Origin: Nyssa sinensis
Taxonomy: Eukaryota; Streptophyta; Magnoliopsida; Cornales; Nyssaceae
Direction of reading: 5' to 3'
DNA: 64,000 bases
NCBI GenBank assembly: GCA_008638375.1
Contig: CM018031.1
Span: 15,618,415-15,682,414, forward strand
The notes below the pieces were generated by a model. That model did not search any database and was not told where the DNA came from. It saw nothing but the letters and a program-made list of their open reading frames with translations. Position numbers and translations under genes: made by a program. The first letter of the stretch is position 1. Every line of letters starts with the position of its first letter. Shown piece by piece: positions 13,467 through 25,030 of the stretch.

Positions 13467-15388
13467 GGTTAATGCTTACGATCGTCCTGTGATGTTCCTG
13501 TGGTGACCAGTGGATCACCGGCAGTGTATACTTCAATGGCGCTAATGATTGGAGGTAACATGGACTCAGCTGTTGGACGGAGTTCAACAGTTAAGTTCCC
13601 CGCTGGCTGGGCATTGATCTTTGCTCCAGTGCAGTTTTGGTACTCTGGACTGGTTCTCAATTCAAACTCGTTGTCCACGTAAATGTCAAATGCCCTAGTC
13701 TCGTTGATCTGCAGTGTCATCTCAGTGTAATACACTAGAATGTGGTTGAGGCTATTGATTTTACTAATTCTGAAAGACAGACTAATCGTGTCCAACAGAC
13801 TTGCAGCCTCAACCGCATCGAGTATTGCTGAATCAGGAGGATTCTCATAGGTTGTATAGTTGATAAATGTGGTATCGGCAATTACTGCAACCAGACCTGA
13901 TGGAGTTACTGGTACCCATATCCGGTTGTATTCGTCATCAGGGTACCTGATTGATAACATGCCGTGTTAGTGATTGAATAATTGATATATATATATATAT
14001 ATATATATATATTTCTCTTACCCAACAATCCAATCTTCGGCGCCATAGTTGTAACGGTAGGTGTTGAGCCAGGCCAATTCTCTACTCATGCCAGTGTACA
14101 TTGTGTCGGGCAATGGCAATGCTTCCAAAGAGGAAATAAATGGGAATTGCTTAGCCTGAGTTCGAGCTAAGCACACGCTAATGTTATCTCCCTTGCTCGT
14201 GTATATCACTTCATGGTAAACAATTGTCGCGGAGGAGCTCACAACAGTAGTCCATTTATTACCGTCTATTTCCAGATCGAAAGTGGGTGGATTTGAGTTG
14301 CCATCATAGTTTCCATACTTAAACATGGCTCTGATGAAATATCTTGCAGTTTGAGTAGTGATAGGCAGGGTGTAACAGTTCTTGTTCTGTTGTGTGAAGC
14401 TGCGCAGCGAGTTCATCTGTTCCCATGTGGTGTAGCTGCTGTAGGAGACCATTTTGTTGGTGCCTGTTTTGATGAATTCTTCGTCTGTCTGCCAGAGGAT
14501 TCCGCTTGCAGTTTGATAGCTGGTAGCTGATCCGCAGTCGATGCTCAGCCATTGCGATGTATCTGAATGTCGTATTGAAATATATATCACTTGTTAAATG
14601 GTATAATGATTATGGAGCATAGCATTGGATGATATTAGAGGTAGAACGTTGGCAAGGTTGATAGACGATTGATTTGAAACCACAAAAAAAAAAAAATTGG
14701 TATAACGATTAGAATCAGATTATAACGAAGCATAGTATTCTCCTATTTTAGATCTCTTGTTATTGGTGATTGATGTAGCAGTTATGTTTGATCATGGAGG
14801 AATCGTATCAGCAGTGATGAGCAGTTCTTTAATCTAGAAATAACCTCTGTTGTCATTTCAACTAAGAGCTGTTACATTTTTACAGCAAATATTAGTAGAA
14901 TTTTGCAAGTCAATGACAATCTTCTCAAAACAATATGACCACAATTCACCGATATGTATCCCATGGTGATCTTAGTGCTTGATAATGACATATACCTTAA
15001 AATGCTTGAGTACTCTAAATGTTTGATCTTATTGATTATTCTATTCATTCTTGTCATCGTATCCGGTTGTTCAAATAAGACCTAAAATGATTAACTACTC
15101 TAAATTACTTCAAATAGACACTATAAGCAAGTATCAATACCGGCTAGGTGTGATGAGTTTTATGATTTCAGTATTTTGTGGGATTCATGTTAGTTTTACT
15201 ATATTTTTAAAATCATAAAGACCGTCACATGTGTGTGATGGACTCATTGAATAATTTCTTGCAAGATAGACATATACATACATGAGCCATATATAGAAAC
15301 ATGTAAGAGCAAAATTCAAGGAGCTACCTTGAGAGAAGGCTTTATTAAGAGCAAGGAAAACCAAAAACAACACTACCCATTTCTCCAT
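12036..15388 (-). CDS. Malectin-like/LRR single-pass membrane protein without kinase domain
   Basis: Eight exons, all phase-compatible, give 653 residues: 15388-15328, 14562-14022, 13946-13480, 13387-13255, 13063-12995, 12904-12833, 12753-12682, 12582-12036 (TGA). Order: signal peptide (MEKWVVLFLVFLALNKAFSQ); malectin-like domain, about residues 21-355 (SIDCGS, FKYGNYDG, FDLEIDG, YPDDEYNRIW); linker GGWVGEPCLPSETEWEWLGC; three LRRs (LNLSGYGLEGPLP, IDLSDNNLNGTIP, LNLHSNNFSGEVP); basic KRKK; membrane helix LIGLAVGISLGIVLVITAIV; an acidic, Gln/Ser-rich tail of about 140 residues. No kinase motif follows. The ectodomain matches plant malectin-LRR receptor kinases, and the kinase-less layout resembles the Arabidopsis di-glucose-binding LRR proteins (At1g25570 type, from memory). 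It probably sits in the plasma membrane and senses or binds a carbohydrate or peptide; ligand unknown. Confidence 0.9.
13425..13468. repeat. (GA)n plus poly-G tract in intron
   Basis: An AGAG run joins a run of about 13 G just below the donor of the third exon of the malectin-LRR gene. Such tracts are prone to length error in sequencing and to slippage. Confidence 0.85.
13984..14011. repeat. (TA)n microsatellite in intron
   Basis: About 14 TA units lie between the second and third exons of the malectin-LRR gene. This short intron (14021-13947) is mostly the microsatellite. Confidence 0.85.
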
Positions 15389-15430
15389 TAGTGCTCTTCC
15401 TTGGTTGTCTGTGAAGGAATCCAAACTCGG

Positions 15431-15440
15431 TTTATATAGT
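15431..15440 (-). promoter_or_regulatory. Candidate TATA box of the malectin-LRR gene
   Basis: The minus strand reads ACTATATAAA about 45-50 bases upstream of the ATG at 15388-15386. That spacing would give a very short 5' UTR. The ATG chosen is the first in frame and directly precedes a good signal peptide; the in-frame TTG further upstream lies at 15424. Confidence 0.55.
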
Positions 15441-16843
15441 CAATTGCAAAGAATATATGTATCTTTATATATCTGATGATACTTCTGCAGATGGGGCTCA
15501 CGCGCTTTGATGATTTCAAGGTTAATGTTTGTCAGTTCTGTAAGGTCCAAGAGTCTCTACTGTTTTATTATTATTATTTATTCTGGTGGCCATAATATGG
15601 TGCAGTAATGTATGTTACACTTGGATTTAATATATCCAGATATCTGAATTTCCAGATTTGATCAGTGGTGAATTTCCAAGAGTCTCTACAATTAAAGAGA
15701 GCAAGTTCCTAAAGAGTCACTGCTTGAAAGCAGGTTAAGAAAGCTGTGTTAAATTTAATCTTTGTCTGCTACTGAAGGCTGCATGGAAGCTCTTTCAATC
15801 GCGTTTAGTAATTAATATGGAAGTCTCAATCTTGTGCAATTGCTGGGTGTTTATGTGTTCACACTGTTTGTCATTTTCATGGAGCCCACGCGTCAAGTAG
15901 TCCACATCAATCTATGTCACGATCAGAAATGGTTTGGAGAGTGGAGACAAGGGAATGGAGGAATACAGAATATGCCATTGCTGATAAGTCTAAACATTTC
16001 TTTGGAGAGAAAAGAAATTTCGTTTGAATATTTATGATAGAAAGAAAAAAAAAAAAAGTAGAATAAGAGATTCATATTAAACTGATTTCTTCAATCTTTC
16101 AAACGTGAAAGAGATTTTGAGAGAAAAGAAATTTAATTTAATTGAAATATCAACTATGTCCTTAAATGAATGAGTTAAAAATTAAGTATCTAATAAAAAA
16201 ATATATAATTATCAACTAGTTTATATATAGTTTTTTTTATTCTTTTCTATGGACTAGTCAAACAAGAGATAATAACTTTTTTTCTCATTTCTTTTTTGAG
16301 ATGAATATTTCTTTTTCTTTTTCTTTTTCTTTTCCAATTTATATTATTATTTTTTTCTTTTTTCTCCAAAAAACTTTCAAACGAATGGTAAAAATTATAT
16401 ATTATGGTATTTCATTTCCCTGCCCTAGAGTTAAATAAGTTGGCCACCTGTAATTTATCAATATACTAGGGTATCCTCAAGATTTCTTCCATACCTTTGC
16501 CTGCCCTTGTATAATTTTGGAGAATTCATTCAATAAGTCTATCACATGTGTGTGACAATTTTTACGATTTTAGTCCTATACTTGGACCCCATAAACTAGA
16601 GACCATCAAAGGGCACAAGATATTCTTGGGTGGATTTTGTATACCACATATCAATGTGTCATTTTAATATCACTCTGTTACATGTATTATTTTTTAGCCA
16701 AAAAATTAAGTTATATTACACATGTCAGAATATTATTAGATTGACAAATTGTTACCTTATTGCACCAGATTCATTCAAGAATGCAATAATTTTTCATAGT
16801 TTTGACTTTTCAGTACATGCTTGATGTATTTCTTTAAGTTTAC
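15441..16843. other. Upstream region of the malectin-LRR gene
   Basis: About 1.4 kb of AT-rich DNA lies upstream of the receptor-like gene. It has repeated AGAGAAAAGAAATTT text at 16004-16020 and 16120-16137 and long T-rich runs near 16270-16370. I see no gene. Confidence 0.5.
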
Positions 16844-17293
16844 GAGACACGGTTATTCTTATGTTACTCAAATACCTTGTAGTTTGGCATGAAACAATTC
16901 GAAGGTGTGAATGATAAAAGATTGAGTGCTACAAACTAAACTTTTCAAAAGAAAAACCGGTAGATAGGCAAAATTATAGGGCTTGCTTAACTTGTGTTAC
17001 CAACTTTATATTTACTATACGATCGTGCGATCGATAGTTACGGTTGATGGATTCGATAATTGAAGTTTGAAAGATATACAATTTGAGATTACGATTGATG
17101 GGTTTGATAATCGAAATTTGAAAGGTATACAATTCGATGGAACTTCGATTATGATTATCTCCAAAAGAGGAATACAATTTGAGATTGCTAGCCAAATTTA
17201 AGAATATAGCAACAAATACAAAGTTTGAAAGTTTCAGATGACTTTGTGTATATGTAGGTATCTCAAATAATTTTCAAGGTGACCATGTATATT

Positions 17294-17383
<90 letters not shown>

Positions 17384-18090
17384 AAAGAAAAGTTTGGGGA
17401 GCCAGCCCTGAAATTCGAAATTTTGCAGTACTAAATTACATTTCAGAATAGATAAATCCTTTTTTTTTTTATTTAAAAAAAAAGATATATGGGACACCTT
17501 CAATTCTGTTAACCTCTAGTTTGCTTTATTAAGTCCCATATGTTGCCGTTTTAGACCAGAAACGTAAAAATGCAATTAGAACGTCAAAATCTTACTGTCA
17601 TGTCATGGATACTGTCCAGTGCCAACCGTCCTAATGGTAAGGGAGACCAAAAAAAAAAAAGATGTTTTCGTGCATGGAATAAAATGATTGACCGGTCCAT
17701 TTGTTGTGGGTATAAATAAAATATAATAAAAATTACAGAAAGTTGAAGAAGAAGATTTTGTAAGGAAAGGTACGTCCAGGACACTATGTTCAAGATAGTG
17801 CAGATCGGACTCACGAAAATCCTATCTCTAAGGATACAATGCCTAAAAAACAATCCAAGGGTGCACTCTTTAATTATCTTGGAATAAGAACCCAACCCGA
17901 ATAGGAAGTTCAAAAAGATTAAAAGTAGCAATTTAGAAAGTAAGAATGAAACAAAAAAACAGAAAAAAATTGTTGTTGTGTTGTTGTTGCAGTATATCTT
18001 TTTTACATTAAATTACAAGGATTCTATATATAGAGTTCAAGCAATACAATTCTTTTTCAAATTTGTTTATTCTTTTTCAAATTTGTTTAT
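16844..18090. repeat. 1.25 kb direct repeat, copy A
   Basis: This unit starts GAGACACGGTTATTC and is followed head-to-tail by copy B, whose first base is 18091, so the period is 1247 bp. Copy A carries a long (TG)n(AG)n tract at about 17296-17378 that is much shorter in copy B. Both copies have minus-strand TCTATATATAGAA followed by a CAACAACAACAC block, which looks like a TATA box and transcript leader. The unit might be an LTR, but no TG/CA ends, binding site or pol sequence supports that. Confidence 0.85.
17296..17379. repeat. (TG)n(AG)n compound microsatellite
   Basis: About nine TG units run into about thirty AG units. The matching site in the second repeat copy has only a few units, so this tract expanded after the duplication. 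Confidence 0.9.
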
Positions 18091-19252
18091 GAGACACGGT
18101 TATTCTTATGTTACTCAAATACCTTGTTGTTTGGCATGAAACAATTCGAAGGTGTGAATGATAAAAGATTGAGTGCTACAAACTAACTTTCCAATAGAAA
18201 AACCTGTAAATAGACAAAGTTATAGGGTTTGCTTAACTTGTGTTACCAACTTTATATTTATTGTATGATCATGCGATCGAAAGATACGGTTGATGGATTT
18301 GATAATCGAAGTTTGAAAGATATCTAATTTGAGATTACGATTGATGGGTTCGATAATCGAAATTTGAAAGGTATACAATTCGACCGAACTTCGATTATGA
18401 TTATCTCCAAAAGAGGTATACAATTTGAGATTGCCAGCCAAATTTAAGAATATAGCCACAAATACGAAGTTTGAAAGTTTCAGATGACTTAGTGTATAAT
18501 GTAGGTATCTCAAATAATTTTCAAGGTGACCATATATATATATGTGAGTGTGTGTGTGAGAGAGAGAGAGAGTTTTAAAGAAAAGTTTGGAGGGCCAGCC
18601 ATGAAATTCGAAATTTTGCAGTACTAATTAAATTACATTTCAGAATAGATAAATCCTTTTTTTTATTTAAAAAAAAAAAAAAGAAGATATATGGGACACC
18701 TTCAATTCTGTTAACCTCTAGTTTGCTTTATTAAGTCCCATATGTTACCACTTTAGACCAGAAAAGTAAAAATGCAATTAGAACATCAAAACCTTACTGC
18801 CATGTCATGGATACTGTCCAGTGCCAACCGTCCTATGCTAAAGGAGACAAAAAAAAATGTTTTCATGCATGGCATAAAACAATTGACCGGTCCATTTGTT
18901 GTGGGTATAAATAAAGTCTAATAAAAATTACAGAAAGTTGAAGCAGAAGATTTTGAATGGAAAGGTACGTCCAGGACACTATGTTCAAGATAGTGCAGAT
19001 CGGACTCACGAAAATCCTATCTCTAAGGATACAATGCCTAAAAAACAATCTAAGGGTGCACTCTGTAATTATCTTGGAATAAGAACCCAACCCGAATAGG
19101 AAGTTCAGAAAGATTAAAAGTAGCAATTTAGAAAGTAAGAATGAAAAAAAAAAAGAGAAAACAATTGTTGTTGTGTTGTTGTTGCAGTGTATCTTTTTTA
19201 CATTCAATTACAAGGATTCTATATATAGAGTTCAAGCGATACAATTCTTATT
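18091..19252. repeat. 1.25 kb direct repeat, copy B
   Basis: This copy matches copy A over its whole length with scattered base changes and a shorter AG tract. It ends near TACAATTCTTATTCAAA at about 19250. Minus-strand frames in both copies (the block reading IFVSPICTILNIVSWTYLS) are alike but have no known domain and are probably not genes. Confidence 0.85.
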
Positions 19253-19739
19253 CAAAACTGTATTATAGTAAAACAAATATTAACGTTCATGCCACACACT
19301 ATTTGTAGCTAAGCATGATCAAAGTCATCCAAACAAAATAAGAAGGCCAACGATCGACTTATTTATTTATTTATTACCGAGAATCATTTCATTCACGAAT
19401 GTCTTTCTTCTATATGATTGCTGATAATTGTATTCTCGGAGGAAGTTTTAAGTATCGTTGCGAGGGATGAAATATGTCTTAAGGATATATAGATAATGTC
19501 AAACACTAATTTTGATCAAATTTTCAATTTGCAAGCTGTTAACAAGTTTAAATCAAATTTATTTAGTTTCTAATTTATAATTTTTTCTGCTTTTTATCAA
19601 ATTTATATTAAGTAAAACTCATTTTCGTCCAACAAATGCAGGACAAAAAGGATCATGGAAGAAAAGTAATCGATCAGCACATCCACTGCTCCACAACTTC
19701 ATCAATGTACTCATGTAAAGACCTTCACAGAGTTGAGGA

Positions 19740-20330
19740 GGGGTGGGAATGTTGAGTACTCCTCATTAACTAGACTTGTTAAGTTCATGGGATACACCAA
19801 TACCACTTCAGATGTGAATTCAGTGTGTCTCCATCTTATCTGAAATGGAGATTTATCTCTTAGCATGTGGGGCCACTCTTTCTAACCTGTGGGAGTCACT
19901 GATGTGAGTGAAATGGAGAAACGTTTCTCCATTTCAATGGAATGTTTTAGTTTTTGGTACAACAACTTTTGCCATTTCATGATTCTCCTCGTACCATTGA
20001 TTGGAGGCTCCTGATCAGGATCCGCGAAGTAAAACACAAATTTGTAAGGGAAGATCCTGTTGAAATTAGTAATGTCATGTTTCTTTTGTTCAAGTCTTTG
20101 TATTTGCTTCAGTTTGTTAATATAGAGAAGTCAAAAAGTCTTCTGTGGATGATTACATAGAGTTGAATGTTCTCTCCCTTATTTATGTAATTTAGCTCAT
20201 TCCAAAAGATAATAGAAAAATAGTGAGTTTTTGCTAAAATATACGAGTTTCTATTCATTCAATCTATGATTGGTTGAATTTACGGCCTAACATAAGTGGT
20301 GTAAGAGCTTGTACAGGAATAATAACAAGT
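19740..20330 (+). mobile_element. Candidate LTR end with primer-binding site
   Basis: The text GGCCTAACATAAGTGGTGTAAGAGCTTG at about 20283-20310 fits an LTR end (...TAACA) followed by a decayed initiator-tRNA primer site (family form TGGTATCAGAGC). The upstream limit of the LTR is not visible; 19740 is a guess. The 400 bases downstream have no gag frame. Confidence 0.4.
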
Positions 20331-20977
20331 TAGGAAATTCTTCAAAAGGAGTATAGAGGCACCGTGAAGGTAATATAGTGCGGAACGTGAAGGAGAATCA
20401 AACACGTTGAATTTCTTAATAAGCAAGAACAAAAGAGACTTCTTATCCAAAGAGAACAAATCTCAAATTTCAAAACAGAAATATATTATTGATAATCTGA
20501 ATAATAAAAACTGTTTTACATCATATATATATATACATATATATATATATAGGCCAAGACTATTACTAATTACTAATCTAAATAGGAATCTATTAATTCC
20601 TTATACTAGTCCTATTACAATTAGGAAACTAGAATAATTCCAAAAAAGAGGAAAAATACAAAATTAATAAAATTTGAGACTTTTAAAAAAAATAAAAACC
20701 ATATCAAACTAGAAAACTATAGCTGCAAACAGAAGTTAATTTGGACTTCCTTAAACAAAGTAATTGCAAAATTAAAAGTTCTTATAAATGGCAAAAAAGT
20801 CAAATTGGATGTCCAAACGAAATCGTTTGACCCCGGGGCAACTTCGGTCATGGCAGAGCGATAAGTATTGTTTGTTTCGTCGTTTTGGGTCAAGATAGGG
20901 TCTTCGTTTCCAAAAACATGACTGACTCTACGTCTACTAGTACTTTTTCTTAGAATGGGACCTAGAACGTTCCCATT

Positions 20978-22540
20978 ATTTTTCAAAAGCCTCCACAACT
21001 TGTTCTACATCAATTTGTTTTTTCTGAAAAGAACTCGACCTCGAGTTACAATTGCGATAGAGAGGGTCTTCTACATGGTACTCGTCGATGTCAACAACAT
21101 TGAAAGTTCAGAAATTCCCATAGTTTCTGGCAAATCAACAACATAAGCATTGTTATTGACCTTGTGCACAATTTTGTATGAATCATATTTCTTTGGCTTC
21201 AATTTGCTGTAACTGCCAACTGGAAATCACTCTCTATACAAGAAGACCATAACAAAATCTCCTTCCTTGAACACCTTGGCACGTCTATGCTTATTTGTAG
21301 CTCTCTTATATTTGGCATTGGTTTGTTCCAATTTCTACTTCACCTTAGCATGTACTACTTGGGCCTATTTTACCATATTCTCTACTGCAATACTCACACC
21401 ATGACCCTTAGGCAATCGAACCAAGTCTATAGTATGCTTTGGTTGAGTGATATAGATAATTGCAAAATGTGTTTTTCTTGTGGCACTATGAACAATACTG
21501 TTATATGAAAACTCAACTTGTGGCAAGGCATGATCCCACTGCTTAGGCCTATCTCCATAAATACTATGAACTAGGTTGCCCAATGTTTTATTCGTCACCT
21601 CTGTTTGGCCATCTGTTTGGGGATTAACTGTAGTACTGCGCTTCAAGAAAGTGTCAAACATTCTCCACAAAGTAATCTAAAAGTGACTAAAGAACTTTGT
21701 GTCATGATTTGAAGTAATGAACTATAGAACTCCGTGGAGTCTCACAATTTCTCGAAATAACAATCATGCAATATGTGAAGCATCTAATGTCTTTCAACAT
21801 GAAATGAAATGCGCTACCTTAGAAAACCTATCAACAATTACAAAAATAGAATCTACCTCTCGTTGTGTTCGAGGTAGTTCTAACACAAAATCTATAGACA
21901 TGTCTTCCCAAACAGAATTAGGAACAAGTAAAGGAGTATAAAAACTTGTGTTTTGTGACTAACCTTTAGAAACTTGACAAGTAGAATATTTTCGAACATA
22001 ATTACTAACATCCCTCTTGACCTGTAGCAAAAAATACCGTTCCTCCACACTTGCTATTGTCTTATCTCTGCCCATATGTCCACTCAATCCACTGCCATGT
22101 AGATCATGAATCAACTTCTCTCGCAGGGATGTTTGAGGGATGCACAAAGAGTTGCCTTTAAATAAATACCATTCATGTATATAAAAATATGCATTAGTTT
22201 GAGACTCTTTACACTTGGCCAAAATTTCCTTGAAATCTGCAGCTTTTTCATACATTTCTTTTAGGAACTCAAATTCCACAACCTCTTGTGCCAATGTAAC
22301 AAAAAGATTAGCCTTTCTATTTAACACATATGCAACTCTATTTAAGCTGTCAGATTTGTGTTTGATGATAAATGAGAACATCTAAAGGAATGTAGACCAT
22401 CTCATATTCATTTTATTCAGTGTTTTTGATTGTTGATGTACTTTAAAGCTTGGTGATCTACGTAGAGCACAAACTCTCGCTAGTATTCTTGAGCCACTAG
22501 ATTTCTTTGTGGAGTGCTTCAACATTTGTCTTAGTTGTAC
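20978..22540 (-). mobile_element. Ty3/gypsy pol fragment: RNase H, integrase, C-terminus; decayed
   Basis: On the minus strand, in order: RNase H end (EFVLYVDHQALKYIN, then [17 protein letters not shown]) at 22540-22310; integrase zinc-binding region ([14 protein letters not shown], then STCQVSKG, with the first Cys of the usual CxxC lost) at 22130-21959; integrase core ([42 protein letters not shown]) at 21930-21500; C-terminal tail with [13 protein letters not shown] and [12 protein letters not shown] at 21150-21040. Frame changes and stops interrupt it. Gag, protease and the reverse transcriptase palm are missing, so it cannot move by itself. Confidence 0.88.
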
Positions 22541-23038
22541 CAGTAGAAATAACTCTCGCTAAGGCTACCTGTTCAACTACTATTTGTTGGTTTATTGAGT
22601 TTAGGAACATAGATCGCATCTCCAGGCTATTGGGATCAAGGTTATCTATGCTTTAGGAAGGAGAGGGTGAATGGGGTTGTGGTGTATTATGATGGTCCAA
22701 GTTGAAGGAGGATAATCAATCCATATATACCTTGGATGAGTGATGGGGGTTGGGGCTATTTACCTTTGATCGACTTTTGTCTTGCACCTTTGGTTTTTTG
22801 ATGGGATTCAATCTCTTACAGGTTCTATGTGGGTTTCTACGAGGAGGGAGTTTTGGTGGCGCAAGTGGAGGGAGAGATACTTGGTACGCCGTTTCTAGAG
22901 AATGGTAGTAGAGGAGAGGGATCTGGGGTAGCCGTTGAGAGGGGGTGGGTAGTTTGCAGTGGAAGGTGTTCGAAATATAATTTTGAATGTTTCTATAATG
23001 CACAAGTGTCTAGATACATGTAATTAGATACATGAATT
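22541..23038. other. Unassigned intergenic stretch
   Basis: About 500 bp between the gypsy fragment and the TRIM-like units. It is locally G-rich on the plus strand (22640-22980). Open frames here have no family features. Confidence 0.4.
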
Positions 23039-23319
23039 TGTCTAAGAATTTTAAAGGTTGTCAAGAAAATTTATAGGTTGTCAAGGAAATCTAAAGATTG
23101 TTTAAGAATTCTACAAGTTGTATTCAAATGCCACTGTATTCCTAGCCCTATACAAAGGACTATATGAGTTGCATATGTAAGAGAATAAAATTAAGAAAGA
23201 GATATAAGATAAATAATATAAATATATTTGTGAAAGAAAACAAGCTCTTGGGCAATTGATACAGGAGCTCTATATAGGCTATGGTTGTACATTTCCAAAT
23301 ATATGTTTAAGCAATTCCA
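23039..23319 (+). mobile_element. Short LTR (TRIM-like), unit 1
   Basis: The repeat opens TGTCTAAGAATTTTAAAGG, carries a TATA-type block (CCTATACAAAGGAC) and ends GCAATTCCA. Just after it come three tRNA-Met-like primer sites: TGGTATCATAGC (23322), TGGTATCAAAGC and TGGTATTAGAGCC. The same LTR plus leader recurs at 23707. No coding capacity lies between, as in terminal-repeat retrotransposons in miniature. Confidence 0.7.
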
Positions 23320-23706
23320 TTTGGTATCATAGCATTAAGAATCCAACATGGTATCAAAGCATCTCAAAAAATTTTAACATGGTATTAGAGCCGATTTCGA
23401 AATGAACTAGGCAAGATAAACAAAGCATGTGATAAAGAAGCAGCAAGGCAGCGGCGATAGCAACTGGTAAGTTAGTGAAAGAGCTAGGTTGATCCTAGAG
23501 GCCTCAACGTAGGCTAAGAGTATATCAAACCCGATTTCGAGTTAAACTGGTTGTGTCACAAAAATTCATAACTGGTGCTAGTTAACTAGTGAAAATTATT
23601 GGTTGCCAAAAACAAGAAGAAGAACAAAAGATATACAAGAAGACTTCTCTCTTATCTTGGTCATCAATTCTATTCTAAGGCTGAAACTACAACTTACTTA
23701 ACATTT

Positions 23707-23951
23707 TGTCCAGGGATTTTAAAGGTTGTCAAAGAAATCTAAAGATTATCTAAGAATTCTAAAGGTTGTCTTCAAATACTAATATATTCCTAGCCCTATA
23801 TAAAGGACTATATGGGATGCATATGTAAGCGAAGAAAATTAATAAAAATATATAAGATATACACGTGAAAGAAAACAAGCTCTCAGTCAATTGTTACAAG
23901 AGCTCTCTACAACCTATAGTGGATCTCCAAATATATGTTTAAGCAATTCCA
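23707..23951 (+). mobile_element. Short LTR (TRIM-like), unit 2
   Basis: It opens TGTCCAGGGATTTTAAAGG, has CCTATATAAAGGACTATATG and ends GCAATTCCA, and is then followed by TTAGTATCAGAGC and a leader like that of unit 1. Unit spacing is 668 bp. Because the leader is repeated too, the two units look like a head-to-tail LTR-leader tandem rather than one element with two ends. Confidence 0.7.
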
Positions 23952-24292
23952 TTTAGTATCAGAGCTTCAAAAATCTAAGATAGTATCAGAACACTTCAAA
24001 AAATTTCAACATAGGGTTAGGGGTGGGATTGGTGGGTGGATTCAGGTTGGGCTGGGGGTAGAACTTTGTAATTAACTAGTGATCAGACTGTATTTTCTTA
24101 AATAAGCTTAGGCGTTTAATATTGCACCATGTTTTTTCAACCATAACACAAGTATTAGCACTCGTGAACCACAGAAGATAAAGCTATAATATATACATCC
24201 TCCTTTAAGCTTATGAAAACTGCATGCAAGTTTGATGTGTAGGAGACTAGAACAAAGCATCAGGACCAATTAGCAATCAAATTTACTTACTC

Positions 24293-25030
24293 GACACTTT
24301 TGTTGGCGCCTTAGTCGATCCTTCTATGAAGGTACAAAGTTGTGGTGTTGTCCATAAAATCGTATGAGCCGTCATAAATGACATGACCAGCAAGAGAAGA
24401 AATGAAGGGGACCTCATCATCCCCGGTACGAACCAAACACACCTTTGTATGGTCTTGTTTTGCTATGTAAAGTACTTCGTGATACACTGGTTCTTCGCTC
24501 ATGAATGTTGTCACGTTTGCCCATAAATGGCCGTCTATCTCTAAACGAAAACTTAGTGGCTTCAAAATGCCATCGTAGTTGCCATAACAAAACCCAGCTT
24601 GAAAAAAAAACTTCTCATATGCCCTGTAAAAGTACAACTGGTAGCAGTTCTCGCGGTCATCGGGGAAAAAGCGCAGGGTATTCAACTAGACAGGGTTGTG
24701 GTTTGTAGAGAGCAGTTTGTTCTTACCAGTCAGTTTCGATGAACTGCTCGTCTCTTTCCCACATGATGCCACCATCAATTGCAACACAGGGTTGTGGTTT
24801 GTAGAGAGGAGTTTGTTCTTACCAGTTTCGATGAACTACTCGTCTGTTTCCCACATGATGCCACCATCAATTGCAACACAGGGTTGTGGTTTGTAGAGAG
24901 GAGTTTGTTCTTACCAGTTTCGATGAACTGCTCGTCTGTTTCCCACATGATGCCACCATCAATTGCAACGGTTAAATTTGATGCTCCACAGTCGATGCCA
25001 AAGTTATGGTCACAGTTCCGATAACCTGTG
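24293..25030 (-). pseudogene. Malectin-like receptor exon, broken paralogue
   Basis: Minus-strand reading starts GNCDHNFGIDCGAS and continues IMWETDEQFIETGKNK, matching the start of the malectin domain in the intact gene at 12036-15388 (WLSIDCGS, ILWQTDEEFIKTGTNK). It continues NTLRFFPDDRENCYQL, CYGNYDG, FRLEIDG, VYHEVLYIAK and VPFISSLAG. A 92-bp segment is present in about three tandem copies (anchor positions 24765, 24857, 24949); 92 is not a multiple of three, so the frame is broken. TAG precedes NTLRFF and TAA replaces a likely Tyr after LHRRID. No LRR or membrane exons follow. It is a relic of a related gene. Confidence 0.88.
24674..24965. repeat. 92-bp tandem triplication inside the pseudogene
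   Basis: The block GATGCCACCATCAATTGCAA begins at 24765, 24857 and 24949. The unit runs through GGGTTGTGGTTTGTAGAGAG and TTTCGATGAACT. Copies are nearly identical; the left-most differs by an extra CAGT near 24730. Near identity suggests the expansion is young compared with the decay of the exon. Confidence 0.92.

Noticed and set aside
17584..19207. Hydrophobic minus-strand frames of 114-115 residues, present twice, as a membrane protein family
   Set aside because: They are open only because of T-rich sequence in the duplicated block, overlap the promoter-like leader and match no family.
20407..20637. Lys/Asn-rich plus frame as gag of the LTR candidate at 20292
   Set aside because: The composition is that of AT-rich DNA, a (TA)n run is translated inside it, and no zinc knuckle or capsid motif is seen.
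22716..23023. Pro-rich minus frame and Gly-rich plus frame as a small gene
   Set aside because: The two frames are shadows of one GC-skewed stretch. Neither has a conserved motif or a start context.
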